Below, piece after piece: positions 19,113 through 28,630 of a stretch of 64,000 nt of DNA. Below the pieces are notes generated by a model, which made no database searches, was not told the DNA's origin, and saw nothing but the letters and a program-made list of their open reading frames with translations. Numbering within the stretch: position 1 is the stretch's first letter; every line of letters starts with the position of its first letter. A program made the position numbers and the translations under genes. Source of the DNA: Abyssalbus ytuae (GTDB taxonomy: Bacteria > Bacteroidota > Bacteroidia > Flavobacteriales > Flavobacteriaceae); assembly GCF_022807975.1 (NCBI RefSeq), contig NZ_CP094358.1, positions 1,984,001-2,048,000 on the forward strand. Reading direction: 5' to 3'.

Positions 19113-19240
19113 GATTAACGGTTTTTAGTAGTTACTAAAGATAGCTATAGAAAATTTGTTTGTTAATCTTTATAAAATTATTTTCATTGTATAAGATATG
19201 TAATGTATTTTTAATCAATTATTTTTTTGACTAACCACTA

Positions 19241-19648
19241 ATGAGCGAGCTGACTTTAACAACCCCGGCACTTTTATTTCCGGCAATTTCTTTATTACTT
19301 CTTGCCTATACCAACCGTTTTTTAGCTATAGCCGCACTCATAAGGAAACTGCATGATGAATACCAGGAAAACCCTAGCAAATTTCTGGTAGGCCAAATAA
19401 AAAATCTAAGAAAAAGGGTGGCCCTCATAAGAAGCATGCAATTTTTTGGAATGGCAAGCTTATTTTTATGTGTGCTATGCATGTTTTTATTGTTTGCCGA
19501 TGAGCAACTAATAGGGAAATGGGTTTTTGGGACAGGGCTTTTGTTGCTTATGGCTTCTTTGGGCTTATCATTGTGGGAAATTCAAATATCCGTTGATGCA
19601 TTAAATATTCATCTTAAAAAGATTGAAGAAAATAAACATACAAAATGA
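19241..19648 (+). CDS. DUF2721 membrane protein
   Basis: This 135-residue protein has three predicted transmembrane helices: residues ~9-33 ('TPALLFPAISLLLLAYTNRFLAIAALI'), ~65-87 and ~92-112. A basic loop with 'NLRKRVALIRSMQ' joins the first two. This is the DUF2721 pattern, function unknown. Its stop overlaps the start of the next gene by 4 bases (ATGA), so it is translationally coupled to the aldo/keto reductase. Confidence 0.8.
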   Translation: MSELTLTTPALLFPAISLLLLAYTNRFLAIAALIRKLHDEYQENPSKFLVGQIKNLRKRVALIRSMQFFGMASLFLCVLCMFLLFADEQLIGKWVFGTGLLLLMASLGLSLWEIQISVDALNIHLKKIEENKHTK

Positions 19649-20634
19649 AATACAGAAAGTTAGGGAAAACAGGTTTTGAAGTTTCAGAAATTAGTCTTGG
19701 CACATGGCAGGTTGGTGGGAAATGGGGTGACCCCTTTAATGATAAAAATGCCGATGAAATTTTAAATACAGCTGTTGACAATGGTATTAATTTTATAGAT
19801 ACTGCCGATGTTTACGGAAGTGGTAACAGGGAAAGTGAAAGAGCCGTGGGCAGGCTGGTAAACAATCGGTCTGAAAGAATTTATGTAGCTACCAAATGCG
19901 GAAGAAGATTAAATCCGCACACCAACGAAGCATACACCCCACAGACCATGAGAGCTTTTGTTGAAGACAGTTTGTCAAATATGAAACTGGAGTGTATAGA
20001 CCTTATTCAACTTCACTGTCCACCCAATGAAGTTTATTACCGTCCGGAAATTTTTGAAGAGTTTGACAAACTGAAATCCGAAGGGAAAATTCTCAATCTG
20101 GGGGTAAGTGTTGAAAAGGTAGAGCAAGCAGTTAAAGCAATGGAATTTGACAACGTAACTACCGTGCAAATCATTTTCAATATGTTCAGGCAGCGCCCTG
20201 CGGAATTATTTTTTGATCTGGCTAAAAAAAATAATGTGGGAATAATAGTCAGGGTTCCTTTAGCCAGTGGGTTACTAACAGGGAAGTTTGATAAAAACAC
20301 AAGTTTCGGAAAAGATGATCACAGGTATTTTAACCGCCAGGGTGAAGCTTTTGATAAAGGAGAAACCTTTTCCGGCATAGATTACAACACAGGTTTAGAA
20401 GCGGTTTCGGCATTGAAGGAAGCTTTTCCAAATAGCAACCTTACTCACCTGGCTTTAAAGTGGATTTTAATGTTTAACCAGGTAAGTACTGTAATACCGG
20501 GAGCATCAAAAACAGACCATTTGCTGTCTAATATACAGGCTGATAAAATGCCGGATCTTTCGTCTGCCGATATGAAAAAAATCAAAGAGGTTTATGATCG
20601 GTATATAAAAAAACAAGTACATCAGCTTTGGTAA
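19645..20634 (+). CDS. Aldo/keto reductase
   Basis: This 329-residue NADPH-dependent aldo/keto reductase starts with 'MKYRKLGKTGFEVSEISLGTW'. The catalytic tetrad is visible: Asp and Tyr in 'FIDTADVYGSG', Lys in 'VATKCGRR', and a Cys-preceded His in 'LIQLHCPP'. The C-terminal cofactor loop is 'VIPGASKTDHLLSNIQA'. The physiological substrate is not known. It is coupled to DUF2721 upstream; a second, distinct aldo/keto reductase follows 600 bases downstream. Confidence 0.92.
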   Translation: MKYRKLGKTGFEVSEISLGTWQVGGKWGDPFNDKNADEILNTAVDNGINFIDTADVYGSGNRESERAVGRLVNNRSERIYVATKCGRRLNPHTNEAYTPQTMRAFVEDSLSNMKLECIDLIQLHCPPNEVYYRPEIFEEFDKLKSEGKILNLGVSVEKVEQAVKAMEFDNVTTVQIIFNMFRQRPAELFFDLAKKNNVGIIVRVPLASGLLTGKFDKNTSFGKDDHRYFNRQGEAFDKGETFSGIDYNTGLEAVSALKEAFPNSNLTHLALKWILMFNQVSTVIPGASKTDHLLSNIQADKMPDLSSADMKKIKEVYDRYIKKQVHQLW

Positions 20635-20720
20635 ACATGAGGTTAGTATGAGCTTATAGAAAATTATTTATTATTCATATTTCAACAGGTTTAGGATAAA
20701 AGAAAAACATCCATCATATT

Positions 20721-21242
20721 ATGACTAATAATTTTATACAGGAATTTATTGAACAGTCTATATACAGAATAAAGGAAAATACACCCCGTATTGAAAAATG
20801 TCTCAATCTGTTAACCGAAGATGAAGTTTGGCATCAACCTAATGCTTCAACCAACAGCATTGCTAATCTTATATTACATTTGTGTGGCAATATACGCCAG
20901 TACGCTGTATCATCTTTAGGATATAAAGACGATTTAAGAGAACGCGATCTGGAATTTTCAATTAAAGGAGGGTTAAACAAAAGCCAACTTACAGAAAAGT
21001 TGACCTCAACCATTGAAGCAGCTACATCAATTATTGAAAAACTGGATGAGAAAGAATTATTGAAAATAAGATCAGTACAGGGATTCGAATTTTCGGGAAT
21101 CGGAATTATTATTCATGTAACTGAACATTACTCATACCATACCGGACAAATTGCACTTATAACCAAACTATTAAAAAATAAAGATCTTGGTTTTTTTGCC
21201 GGGAGAGATCTAAACATAAAAAATAAAAATAATGAAAACTAA
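20721..21242 (+). CDS. DinB family protein
   Basis: This 173-residue four-helix-bundle protein is of the DinB/DUF1572 type. The His triad expected for a metal site is seen in 'LILHLCGN' (~residue 53) and 'VTEHYSYHTGQ' (~residues 135-139). Family members include thiol-dependent S-transferases (bacillithiol, mycothiol), but many have no known activity. Its end overlaps the next start by 11 bases, suggesting co-expression with the YghZ-type reductase and a possible shared role in dealing with electrophiles (inference). Confidence 0.82.
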   Translation: MTNNFIQEFIEQSIYRIKENTPRIEKCLNLLTEDEVWHQPNASTNSIANLILHLCGNIRQYAVSSLGYKDDLRERDLEFSIKGGLNKSQLTEKLTSTIEAATSIIEKLDEKELLKIRSVQGFEFSGIGIIIHVTEHYSYHTGQIALITKLLKNKDLGFFAGRDLNIKNKNNEN

Positions 21243-22248
21243 CGATCATAATCCGCTAACTGCATATACAGCTGCTGACAATAGATATGAAACCATGAAA
21301 TACCGCAGGTGCGGAAAAAGCGGTGTTTTACTTCCATTAATTTCCCTCGGGCTTTGGCATAATTTTGGCCATAGCGACGATTTTAAAAAAGCAAGAATTA
21401 TTTTAAGAACTGCTTTTAACCACGGAATCACTCATTTTGATCTGGCCAACAACTACGGCCCTCCTTATGGATCGGCAGAAGAGAATTTTGGCAGAATTTT
21501 TAATATGGATTTTAAATCCTACCGGGATGAGCTGTTTATTTCTACCAAGGCAGGATGGGATATGTGGCCGGGGCCTTACGGTAACCTCGGGTCAAGAAAA
21601 TACCTTATTGCCAGTTTAGACCAAAGCTTAAAGCGAATGGGGCTGGATTATGTAGATGTATTTTATCATCACCGGCCGGACCCTGAAACTCCCCTGGAGG
21701 AAACTATGGGCGCCCTGGATCATATTGTTCGGCAGGGAAAAGCATTGTATGTAGGTATTTCGCAATACAATGCCGAAGACACAGAAAAAGCTGCTAAAAT
21801 TTTAAAAGAATTAGGAACCCCTTGTTTCATCCATCAACCTCGTTATAATATGTTTGAACGATGGGTAGAAAATGGTTTATTAAATGTTTTAGGAAAAGAA
21901 GGGGTTGGCTCTATTGCATTTTCTCCGTTAGCACAAGGTGTACTTACCAATAAGTATTTAAAAGGCTTTCCTGAAGACTCCAGGGCGGTAAAGGATGCCA
22001 GGTATTTAAAAACCGACCAGATAACGAAAGAAAAACTGGATAAAGTTAAAAAATTAAATGCCATAGCCGAAGAACGCGGACAAAGCCTGGCACAAATGGC
22101 TATTGCATGGATATTAAAAGATGAAAGGGTTACAACTGTTCTGGTGGGTGTAAGTAAACCCGAACAATTAACAGATAATGTAAATACATTAAAAAATCTT
22201 ACCTTCACCGAAAATGAACTAAAAGAAATTGAAAAAATACTAGCTTAA
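21232..22248 (+). CDS. Aldo/keto reductase, YghZ/L-glyceraldehyde 3-phosphate reductase type
   Basis: This 338-residue member of the AKR14-like (YghZ/MgrA) group is marked by 'YRRCGKSGVLLPLISLGLWHNFG', 'HFDLANNYGPPYGSAEENFG' (catalytic Asp and Tyr), 'ISTKAGWDMWPGPYG' (catalytic Lys) and 'VDVFYHHRPDPETPLEETM' (catalytic His region). The E. coli relative reduces L-glyceraldehyde 3-phosphate and methylglyoxal. The start overlaps dinB by 11 bases. ATG 21232 gives ~20 residues before the conserved core; an internal ATG (MKYRRCG) could also serve. Confidence 0.92.
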   Translation: MKTNDHNPLTAYTAADNRYETMKYRRCGKSGVLLPLISLGLWHNFGHSDDFKKARIILRTAFNHGITHFDLANNYGPPYGSAEENFGRIFNMDFKSYRDELFISTKAGWDMWPGPYGNLGSRKYLIASLDQSLKRMGLDYVDVFYHHRPDPETPLEETMGALDHIVRQGKALYVGISQYNAEDTEKAAKILKELGTPCFIHQPRYNMFERWVENGLLNVLGKEGVGSIAFSPLAQGVLTNKYLKGFPEDSRAVKDARYLKTDQITKEKLDKVKKLNAIAEERGQSLAQMAIAWILKDERVTTVLVGVSKPEQLTDNVNTLKNLTFTENELKEIEKILA

Positions 22249-22281
22249 ATGTAGCTTAAACAGTTTAACTGTTCATTATAA

Positions 22282-23877
22282 ATGGGAAACAGAAGGGTAT
22301 TTATAAAACAATTAAGTGCAGGAACCATAATTTTAAGTGTTTCTCCTGCCTTTATTTCGTGTAATCGAAAAAGAAAAAAACAACCGTTCGAAATAATTCC
22401 ATCCAATCCTCTGGACTTGCCCAGAAGCACCCCGGAAGAGCAAGGTATTTTATCGGGAGCCGTCGGGAAATTTATAGATTCTTTTCAGAAAAGTAAAATA
22501 GAGCTTCATAGTATAATGCTTGTTAGAAACGGCCATGTAATAACCGAAGGCTGGTGGAGCCCTTATGCTGCAGAATATAAACAACAATTATATTCCCTGA
22601 GCAAAAGTTTTACCTCTCTGGCAGTAGGTTTTGCCATTGAAGAAGGCTTGCTTTCATTAGACGATAAGGTTATTTACTTTTTTCAGGACGATCTTCCTGA
22701 CCAGTTAAGTGAAAATTTAAAAAAATTAAAGGTAAAGCATCTTTTAACCATGTCCGTAGGTCAGGAAACCGATCCGATCACCATCATGGAAAAAACAAAA
22801 AACTGGGCCAGGGCTTTTTTAAATATACCTATAGTTAATGAACCTGGCAGTACTTTTTTATATAATTCAGGAGCCAGCTATATGCTTTCGGCTATTATTA
22901 GTAAAGTTGCCGGAGAATCACTTCATAAATTTTTAAAACCACGATTATTTGACCCTTTAAATATAACCGGCTCTACATGGTCACAAAACAGTCAGGGAGT
23001 AAATATAGGAGCATCCCATTTACGCCTTAAAACAGAAGATATAGCAAAATTTGGTCAATTGTTATTAGATAAAGGCAAATGGAAAGGAAAACGTATTATA
23101 GGAAGAAAATGGGTAAAGGAAGCTACCAGCAAACAAATTGAAACAGGCAAGAATAACAATGATTGGGCATACGGATATGGATACCAGTTCTGGATGAATC
23201 CTCCCGGAGGCTTCCGCGCAGATGGGGCATATGGCCAATATTGCATTGTGTTTCCTGAAAAGGATACGGTTTTGGTAATTACCGCCGAAAGTTTTGATAA
23301 ACAGGAAACCATGCGCCTGGTATGGAACGAACTGCTTCCCGAGATAAGGGAAAATGAACCTATTGAACCCAATGAAAAACAGTTTAAAAGACTTCAAAAA
23401 AAACTCAAAACATTAAGGCTCGATCCTCCTAAGTATGCCACTAATTTTCCTTTTGCCAAAATTATATCGGGAAAAGTTTTTGTACTGGAAGATAATGAAC
23501 TGAATGTTAAAGCTGTTTCTTTTGAGTTTTCGCGAAACGAATGTTTATTCACTATAAAAAATAAAAATAACGAAGAAAGGGTAATAAAATGTGGAATAAA
23601 CCGGTGGGTCATGGAAAATAATATGAAACCCGGGCCTAAAACTCTTTTTTCTGATTTAAGAATAGATTTTAAATCGGTTTTGGCTGCCAGTGCAACATGG
23701 AGAGACGAAAACACCCTGCTTATAACATTTCGTTTTCCTGAATCTACTCACACAGATACCATCATGTGTACTTTTATAGGAGAAAAACTAACTTTATCCT
23801 TTAGAAGCAGTATCGCAGCTTCCGGAAAAGAAGGCCCGGAAACCCGGCGAGACATAACAGGAACTATGAAAACATGA
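22282..23877 (+). CDS. Serine hydrolase (class C beta-lactamase/PBP family) lipoprotein
   Basis: This 531-residue exported hydrolase has a twin-Arg N-terminus (NRRVFIKQL), a hydrophobic segment, and a lipobox-like AFISC (Cys 27), so it may be a Tat-exported lipoprotein. The catalytic SxxK is S105-L-S-K108 and the YxN motif is in 'FLYNSGASY'. The C-terminal third (~360-531) is an extra beta-rich domain seen in some Bacteroidota members. The family includes D-amino peptidases, esterases and lactamases; the substrate is not predictable. It ends only 7 bases from the convergent redoxin gene. Confidence 0.9.
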   Translation: MGNRRVFIKQLSAGTIILSVSPAFISCNRKRKKQPFEIIPSNPLDLPRSTPEEQGILSGAVGKFIDSFQKSKIELHSIMLVRNGHVITEGWWSPYAAEYKQQLYSLSKSFTSLAVGFAIEEGLLSLDDKVIYFFQDDLPDQLSENLKKLKVKHLLTMSVGQETDPITIMEKTKNWARAFLNIPIVNEPGSTFLYNSGASYMLSAIISKVAGESLHKFLKPRLFDPLNITGSTWSQNSQGVNIGASHLRLKTEDIAKFGQLLLDKGKWKGKRIIGRKWVKEATSKQIETGKNNNDWAYGYGYQFWMNPPGGFRADGAYGQYCIVFPEKDTVLVITAESFDKQETMRLVWNELLPEIRENEPIEPNEKQFKRLQKKLKTLRLDPPKYATNFPFAKIISGKVFVLEDNELNVKAVSFEFSRNECLFTIKNKNNEERVIKCGINRWVMENNMKPGPKTLFSDLRIDFKSVLAASATWRDENTLLITFRFPESTHTDTIMCTFIGEKLTLSFRSSIAASGKEGPETRRDITGTMKT

Positions 23878-23884
23878 TTCAATG

Positions 23885-25090
23885 TTATTTGTTGTCGGCA
23901 TAATAACGCCCCAAATAGTCTACAATTGTTTTTTTAAGAACAGGCGGATCAAAAGTTCCTTCTACCTTGTATAATACCTCTCCTCCGGGAGCTATAAGAA
24001 CAGTATAAGGCAGTGAACCCTGCCAATTCTTATCAACTGCTTCTATCAATTCATAGACATCATTCCCGCTATAAATATAATTTACATTGGAAGCCTCTTT
24101 CTTTTTAAGAAGCTCTAATGCTTTCTCTTTTTTATTCATTTTATCGGTAGTAACAGATATAAACTCAAAATCCCTGTCACGATACATCCGGTTAATATTA
24201 ATCAGTTCGGGAAATTCCATTACACAAGGTCCGCACCATGTAGCCCAAAAATTAATAAGCCTGAGCTTATCCGAATCATTCTTTATCATTTCTCCAACTT
24301 CCGGTAAAGAAATTTCGTTTAAAGATACAGGTTCTTCAGCCCATTGTTCTTTTTGCTTTTTTACCCAATCGTTTTTCCACGACCATTTAACAGAACATCC
24401 AAATGTTTTCGTTTTATTTACCGTTACTTCTTTTCCTGCCGTCAGGGCATCCAATACATTAATCAAATCAGTTGTTTTGGGTTGTATGTACGGGTTTTCA
24501 GTATCATCAATCCTTCCACTGTATTTTAAAATTCTTTCTTTATTAAACACAAACACATGGGGAGTGGCTAAGGGTCCGTATGCCAGTGAAGTTTGTTGAG
24601 TATCTCCATCATACAAATAAGGAAAATTATATCCTTTTTGGTTAGCACGAAGTTTCATTTCTTCCAGGCTGTCGCCCATATCCGAATATCCCAGCTCTGA
24701 TAAACTTATGGCGCGGGTGGCATTTGGAGAAATAGCCAGGAATCCTACATTTTTATTCTGATATTGATTCACTATTTGAATAAATTTTTCTTCATATGCC
24801 TGGGCAGTCGGGCAATGATTACAGGTAAAAAGAACTACCAGCGTTTCATAATCATTAAAGTCTGAAAGTGTATAATTTTTCCCGTCGATTCCGGGTAAAT
24901 TAAAATCGGGAGCTTTTGTTCCAGGTTCAAGAGGTTTAGGTTCTGGCTTTTTTATTAAAGAATCCGGTTTTTTGGCAGAAATTTCGGTTTTGTTTTCATC
25001 GGAAATCTTTATCTCTTTTTTTTCGTGTTTACATCCTGCTGTCAGGATAAAAATAAGAGCAATGAATAAATAGTTAATATGTGCATTCAT
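23885..25090 (-). CDS. Lipoprotein with two tandem thioredoxin-like (redoxin) domains
   Basis: This 401-residue protein has lipobox LTAGC (Cys 20) and a charged linker to residue ~55. Domain 1 (~58-220) is AhpC/TSA-like, 'PGTKAPDFNLPGIDGKNYTL', with a CNHC pair at 90-93 ('LFTCNHCPTAQAYE'), the pattern of redoxins related to DUF1223/peroxiredoxin-like proteins. Domain 2 (~255-395) is TlpA/ResA-like with WCGPC, Cys 286 and 289. It should act in the periplasm on thiol/disulfide exchange. Two different redoxins in one chain could pass electrons between them (inference). No partner such as DsbD is adjacent. Confidence 0.9.
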   Translation of the reverse strand: MNAHINYLFIALIFILTAGCKHEKKEIKISDENKTEISAKKPDSLIKKPEPKPLEPGTKAPDFNLPGIDGKNYTLSDFNDYETLVVLFTCNHCPTAQAYEEKFIQIVNQYQNKNVGFLAISPNATRAISLSELGYSDMGDSLEEMKLRANQKGYNFPYLYDGDTQQTSLAYGPLATPHVFVFNKERILKYSGRIDDTENPYIQPKTTDLINVLDALTAGKEVTVNKTKTFGCSVKWSWKNDWVKKQKEQWAEEPVSLNEISLPEVGEMIKNDSDKLRLINFWATWCGPCVMEFPELININRMYRDRDFEFISVTTDKMNKKEKALELLKKKEASNVNYIYSGNDVYELIEAVDKNWQGSLPYTVLIAPGGEVLYKVEGTFDPPVLKKTIVDYLGRYYADNK

Positions 25091-25234
25091 TTTTAAATAA
25101 CGGGTTAGTTAATGAAAAACAATATGATGCTTTTTGTGGTGAAAAGGCGTGAATCCTCATATCTATCAGGATCGGCCTGCAACTAAGATACTAAATTGCA
25201 AGTGTTTTTCAGTTGTAAAATACAAGAAATGAAC

Positions 25235-25591
25235 CTAATAATCCTGAATAAGCACTTCGGTTGGAATGTGAAGGGTTGTGTTGAGTTTTCTAATCATCTC
25301 CAATGTAAGTTTTCTTTTTTTGTTCAGTATTTCGCTTACTCTGCTTTTAAATCCAATCACTTCAGCTAAATCTTTTTGTTTCATTCCCATTTGTTCCATG
25401 CGGAATTTAATGGCTTCAATAGGGTCCGGCATTCCGATTGGAAAATTCTCTTTCTCATAATTGTCAATCAGAATGGAAAGAATTACCAGTTCGTCTCCTT
25501 GCTCTGAATCTTTTGTTGCATCAAAAATCTCTTCAAGCCGTTCAAGAGCATTTTGATAATCTTCTTCGTTTCTAATAGGTTTTATTTTCAT
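25235..25591 (-). CDS. HigA-type antitoxin, XRE family (no toxin gene seen)
   Basis: This 118-residue protein, starting at ATG 25591 (MKIKPIRNEEDYQNALERLEEIFDA), has the layout of the HigA antitoxin: N-terminal helical region, 'DPIEAIKFRMEQMGMKQKDLAEVIG' leading into an XRE helix-turn-helix, and C-terminal 'LTLEMIRKLNTTLHIPTEVLIQ'. Such antitoxins repress their own promoter and neutralise a RelE-like HigB nuclease. A longer reading from 25675 adds 28 residues unlike the family and overlaps the nitrilase stop, so I rejected it. No HigB ORF lies on either side, so it is an orphan or a general regulator. Confidence 0.85.
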   Translation of the reverse strand: MKIKPIRNEEDYQNALERLEEIFDATKDSEQGDELVILSILIDNYEKENFPIGMPDPIEAIKFRMEQMGMKQKDLAEVIGFKSRVSEILNKKRKLTLEMIRKLNTTLHIPTEVLIQDY

Positions 25592-25668
25592 GTTAAATAG
25601 TATTCGCTTCGGTCTAAGTATTAAGTTAGGGTTTTTTCGGCCGGGAGAAATGCGATCTATGAAAAAAT

Positions 25669-26406
25669 TCAGCAATAGTTTTTTCTTTTTTTCATTACTT
25701 TTTTACTTTCCGTGTCAAAAATTAAAAGACCTTCTTTATCATTTTCTAACCTCTCTAATAATTCACCTTTTTCATTCCAAACAGCACTTTGCCCGCTACT
25801 AATAAAATTATCGCAAAAACCGATACTATTTGACATTAGTACCGGCACTGAAAATCTCGTTGCGATTTCAGGGTAACGGATAAAAGCTTTTTTTATTCCT
25901 TTTTGGGATTTTGCCACACTTGCCAAATAAATTTCCATGCCAAATTTATTTGCGCTTTCAGAATGTTCCTTTTGCAAAGATTCATAGCAAATTGCCGGTG
26001 CAATTTTTATGTCTTTTACGGTTAAAATCAGTTGTTCATTACCTTCTATAAAATATGGCGTTTCATCTGAATGTAACTTTTGTTTTGAATACACTTTCCG
26101 GACCTGTCCGGGTTGAAAAATTATCATACTGATAAGAATACCAAAGTCTGATTTGGTTGGCATTCCAAGTCCGATGGTGATATTATTCATATCACTGAGT
26201 TTTTGAAACCCGTCCAACCTTGAGTCATTTTTTTCAATTGCCAATTCCTTTGCGAGTTCAGGCTCATAACCTGTCAAAGATAATTCGGGAAAAACAATGA
26301 AATCTGTATCTTCAGAAATTGCAAGTTCAATCCATTTTTTATGAATTTTTATATTCTCCTGAATATTTCCTTTATTTGGTTTTATTTGTGCGACACTTAC
26401 TTTCAT
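25669..26406 (-). CDS. Carbon-nitrogen hydrolase (nitrilase superfamily)
   Basis: This 245-residue amidase-like enzyme has the Glu-Lys-Cys triad: Glu in 'FIVFPELSLTGYE' (~residue 41), Lys in 'VYSKQKLHSDE' and Cys in 'IAPAICYESL'. The N-terminus 'MKVSVAQIKPNKGNIQENIK' is typical. It is a stand-alone cytosolic member; which amide it hydrolyses is unknown. The next gene downstream is the HigA-type regulator after 77 bases. Confidence 0.88.
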   Translation of the reverse strand: MKVSVAQIKPNKGNIQENIKIHKKWIELAISEDTDFIVFPELSLTGYEPELAKELAIEKNDSRLDGFQKLSDMNNITIGLGMPTKSDFGILISMIIFQPGQVRKVYSKQKLHSDETPYFIEGNEQLILTVKDIKIAPAICYESLQKEHSESANKFGMEIYLASVAKSQKGIKKAFIRYPEIATRFSVPVLMSNSIGFCDNFISSGQSAVWNEKGELLERLENDKEGLLIFDTESKKVMKKRKNYC

Positions 26407-26613
26407 TAAATTCTATCAAATTACCACCAACTCAATAAATATACTGAATTATAAGGAGCATGCCATTAAGAAATTATTTCAAGCCCCTGCAGAGATAAAC
26501 CTATAAAAAACAAAACCGGGATAAAAAAAGTTAAACAACAGTCAGGCTTTCGCCATGTTTAGTTTTATTAGTAACTTGGTTAACTACAACTCAACCAACT
26601 AAAATACCTGTAC

Positions 26614-27597
26614 ATGAAGGTTTTATTTATTGGAGGCACGGGAAACATAAGTACCTGGTGCAGTAAACTGGCCCTAAAAAAAGGCATTGACCTCTATCAC
26701 CTCAACAGGGGAAAAAGCACTGTTAAAATACCGGGTGTAAAAACTATTTTGGGAGATATTCACAAACCCAATACACTAAACGAGCTTAAGAAACATACCT
26801 GGGATGTGGTAGTAAACTGGATTGCTTATACTCCACAGGATATTCATAACGATATTGAACTTTTTAAAGGCAAAACCAGCCAGTACATTTTTATAAGTTC
26901 TGCTTCATGTTATCAAAAACCGTTAAGTTATCCGGTTATTACCGAATCTACTCCCCTAAAAAATAATTTCTGGGAGTATTCCAACAACAAAATTAAATGT
27001 GAGAATGAACTGGGAAAGGCTTACAGAGAAAACGATTTTCCGGTTACAATAGTGAGGCCGTCCTATACTTACGATACCGTAATACCCATAGCCATTGGTG
27101 GTTTTGATGAATATACTACAGTTGACAGAATTTTAAAGGGTAAAGAAATTATTGTACACGGAGACGGATCCTCCCTGTGGACACTTACTCATGCCGAAGA
27201 TTTTGCCAGAGGGTTTGTAGGATTACTCGGTTTATCACAGGCAACAGGCCATACTTTTCATATTACATCAGATGAAATTTTATCCTGGAATAGTATATAT
27301 AAAATACTGGCCGAAAGTGTAAACTGTGAAGCAAACATTGTTCATATTGCTTCGGATTTTATCTGTAAAATTGAGCCTGAATTTACCGGGGGCTTGTTGG
27401 GAGATAAAAGTGAAAGCGTAATATTTGATAACACAAAAATCAAAACTTTTGTTCCGGAATTTAAAGCTGTTATTCCATTTGCCAAAGGAATTAAACGAAC
27501 CTTAAAATGGTTTGATGAGCATCCGGAAATGAAGTTTATTAATCCAGAAACCAATAAAAAGATAGATAGTATATTAAAAGCTTACAAAGCTATATAA
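26614..27597 (+). CDS. NAD-dependent epimerase/dehydratase (extended/atypical SDR)
   Basis: This 327-residue SDR has the nucleotide loop GGTGNIS (residues 7-13), 'LNRG' after strand 2 (NADP-type contact), the active-site-like 'FISSASCYQ' and a YxxxK in 'EYSNNKIKCENELG'. 'IVRPSYTY' and 'IVHGDGSSLWTLTHAEDFARGFV' follow, as in nucleotide-sugar or flavonoid-type reductases. The product is unknown. It lies 8 bases upstream of a Gfo/Idh/MocA oxidoreductase, so the pair probably works on the same sugar-like compound. Confidence 0.85.
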   Translation: MKVLFIGGTGNISTWCSKLALKKGIDLYHLNRGKSTVKIPGVKTILGDIHKPNTLNELKKHTWDVVVNWIAYTPQDIHNDIELFKGKTSQYIFISSASCYQKPLSYPVITESTPLKNNFWEYSNNKIKCENELGKAYRENDFPVTIVRPSYTYDTVIPIAIGGFDEYTTVDRILKGKEIIVHGDGSSLWTLTHAEDFARGFVGLLGLSQATGHTFHITSDEILSWNSIYKILAESVNCEANIVHIASDFICKIEPEFTGGLLGDKSESVIFDNTKIKTFVPEFKAVIPFAKGIKRTLKWFDEHPEMKFINPETNKKIDSILKAYKAI

Positions 27598-27605
27598 AAG
27601 CACTT

Positions 27606-28616
27606 ATGATCCATCAAAAATTAAACGAAGTAAAATGGGGCATTATAGGATGCGGAGATGTATGTGAGGTAAAAAGCGGGCCGGCATTGCAACAAATAAA
27701 AAACTCCTCTATTACTGCCGTAATGAGAAGAAATTCTCATAAAGCAAAAGATTTTGCCTTAAGGCATAAAGTTCCTAAATGGTATAATAATGCTGACGAA
27801 TTAATTAATGATCCTGAAGTAAATGCCATATACATTGCTACCCCGCCCGATACCCATATGGAATACACAATTAAGGCAGCAAATGCCGGGAAACCTGTTT
27901 ATGTAGAAAAACCTATGGCAAGAAATCATGCTGAATGCATACAAATGGTATTGGCATGTAAAGAAAAAAGTGTTCCCCTGTTTATAGCATACTACCGGCG
28001 GGCACTGCCCAGTATTCTTAAAATAAAGGAAATAATTGATAGCGGTATTATTGGCAATATCCGGTTTGTAAATGTAACACTGTTAAAATCCTTGCATCCG
28101 GATATTGTGGGAGCCAGTAATAACCCTGATAACTGGCGTATTTTTCCGGAGATTTCGGGAGGAGGCTATTTTTATGATTTGGCTTCCCACCAACTGGATG
28201 TTTTAGACTTTTTGCTGGGCCCTGTTATTGATGCCACCGGCTTTGCTGTTAATCAATCTCAAATATACCCTGCGGAAGATCTTACCACCGGTATTTTCAG
28301 ATTTCAAAATGGTGTTTTAGGAAACGGTATATGGTCTTTTAATACCAGTACAACATCGGAAGAAGAAGTAACCACTATAGTAGGCAGTAAGGGGCAAATA
28401 TCTTTTCCTTTTTTTGGAAACCATAGTGTCACTCTTAAAGTAGAAGAAAAAGAAGACCAAATCTTTAAATTTAATATCTCAAAACATATTCAACAATACC
28501 TGTTACAAACTATTGTTAATGAACTTACAGGAGAAGGGAAATGTCCGAGTAATGGGGTTTCCGGTGCCAGAACAAACTGGGTAATGGAACAAATATGTAA
28601 AAGAATAGACAAGTAA
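27606..28616 (+). CDS. Gfo/Idh/MocA family oxidoreductase
   Basis: This 336-residue NAD(P)-dependent dehydrogenase has an N-terminal Rossmann fold 'WGIIGCGDVCEVKSGPALQ', 'IYIATPPDTHMEYTIKAANAGKPVYVEKPMA' with the conserved EKP Lys, and a C-terminal domain with 'GGGYFYDLASHQLDVLDFLLG' (catalytic His region). Family members oxidise or epimerise sugars and inositols. It follows the SDR gene after 8 bases and precedes a GNAT gene, forming a small presumed carbohydrate-modifying operon. Confidence 0.93.
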   Translation: MIHQKLNEVKWGIIGCGDVCEVKSGPALQQIKNSSITAVMRRNSHKAKDFALRHKVPKWYNNADELINDPEVNAIYIATPPDTHMEYTIKAANAGKPVYVEKPMARNHAECIQMVLACKEKSVPLFIAYYRRALPSILKIKEIIDSGIIGNIRFVNVTLLKSLHPDIVGASNNPDNWRIFPEISGGGYFYDLASHQLDVLDFLLGPVIDATGFAVNQSQIYPAEDLTTGIFRFQNGVLGNGIWSFNTSTTSEEEVTTIVGSKGQISFPFFGNHSVTLKVEEKEDQIFKFNISKHIQQYLLQTIVNELTGEGKCPSNGVSGARTNWVMEQICKRIDK

Positions 28617-28630
28617 ATTTGCTTTGCTTT

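Noticed and set aside
25592-25668. A higB toxin or integron attC-like site upstream of higA
   Set aside because: The 77 bases are too short for a toxin gene. The GTTAGGG and CGGCCG pieces do not form an attC-like folded site and no integrase is near.
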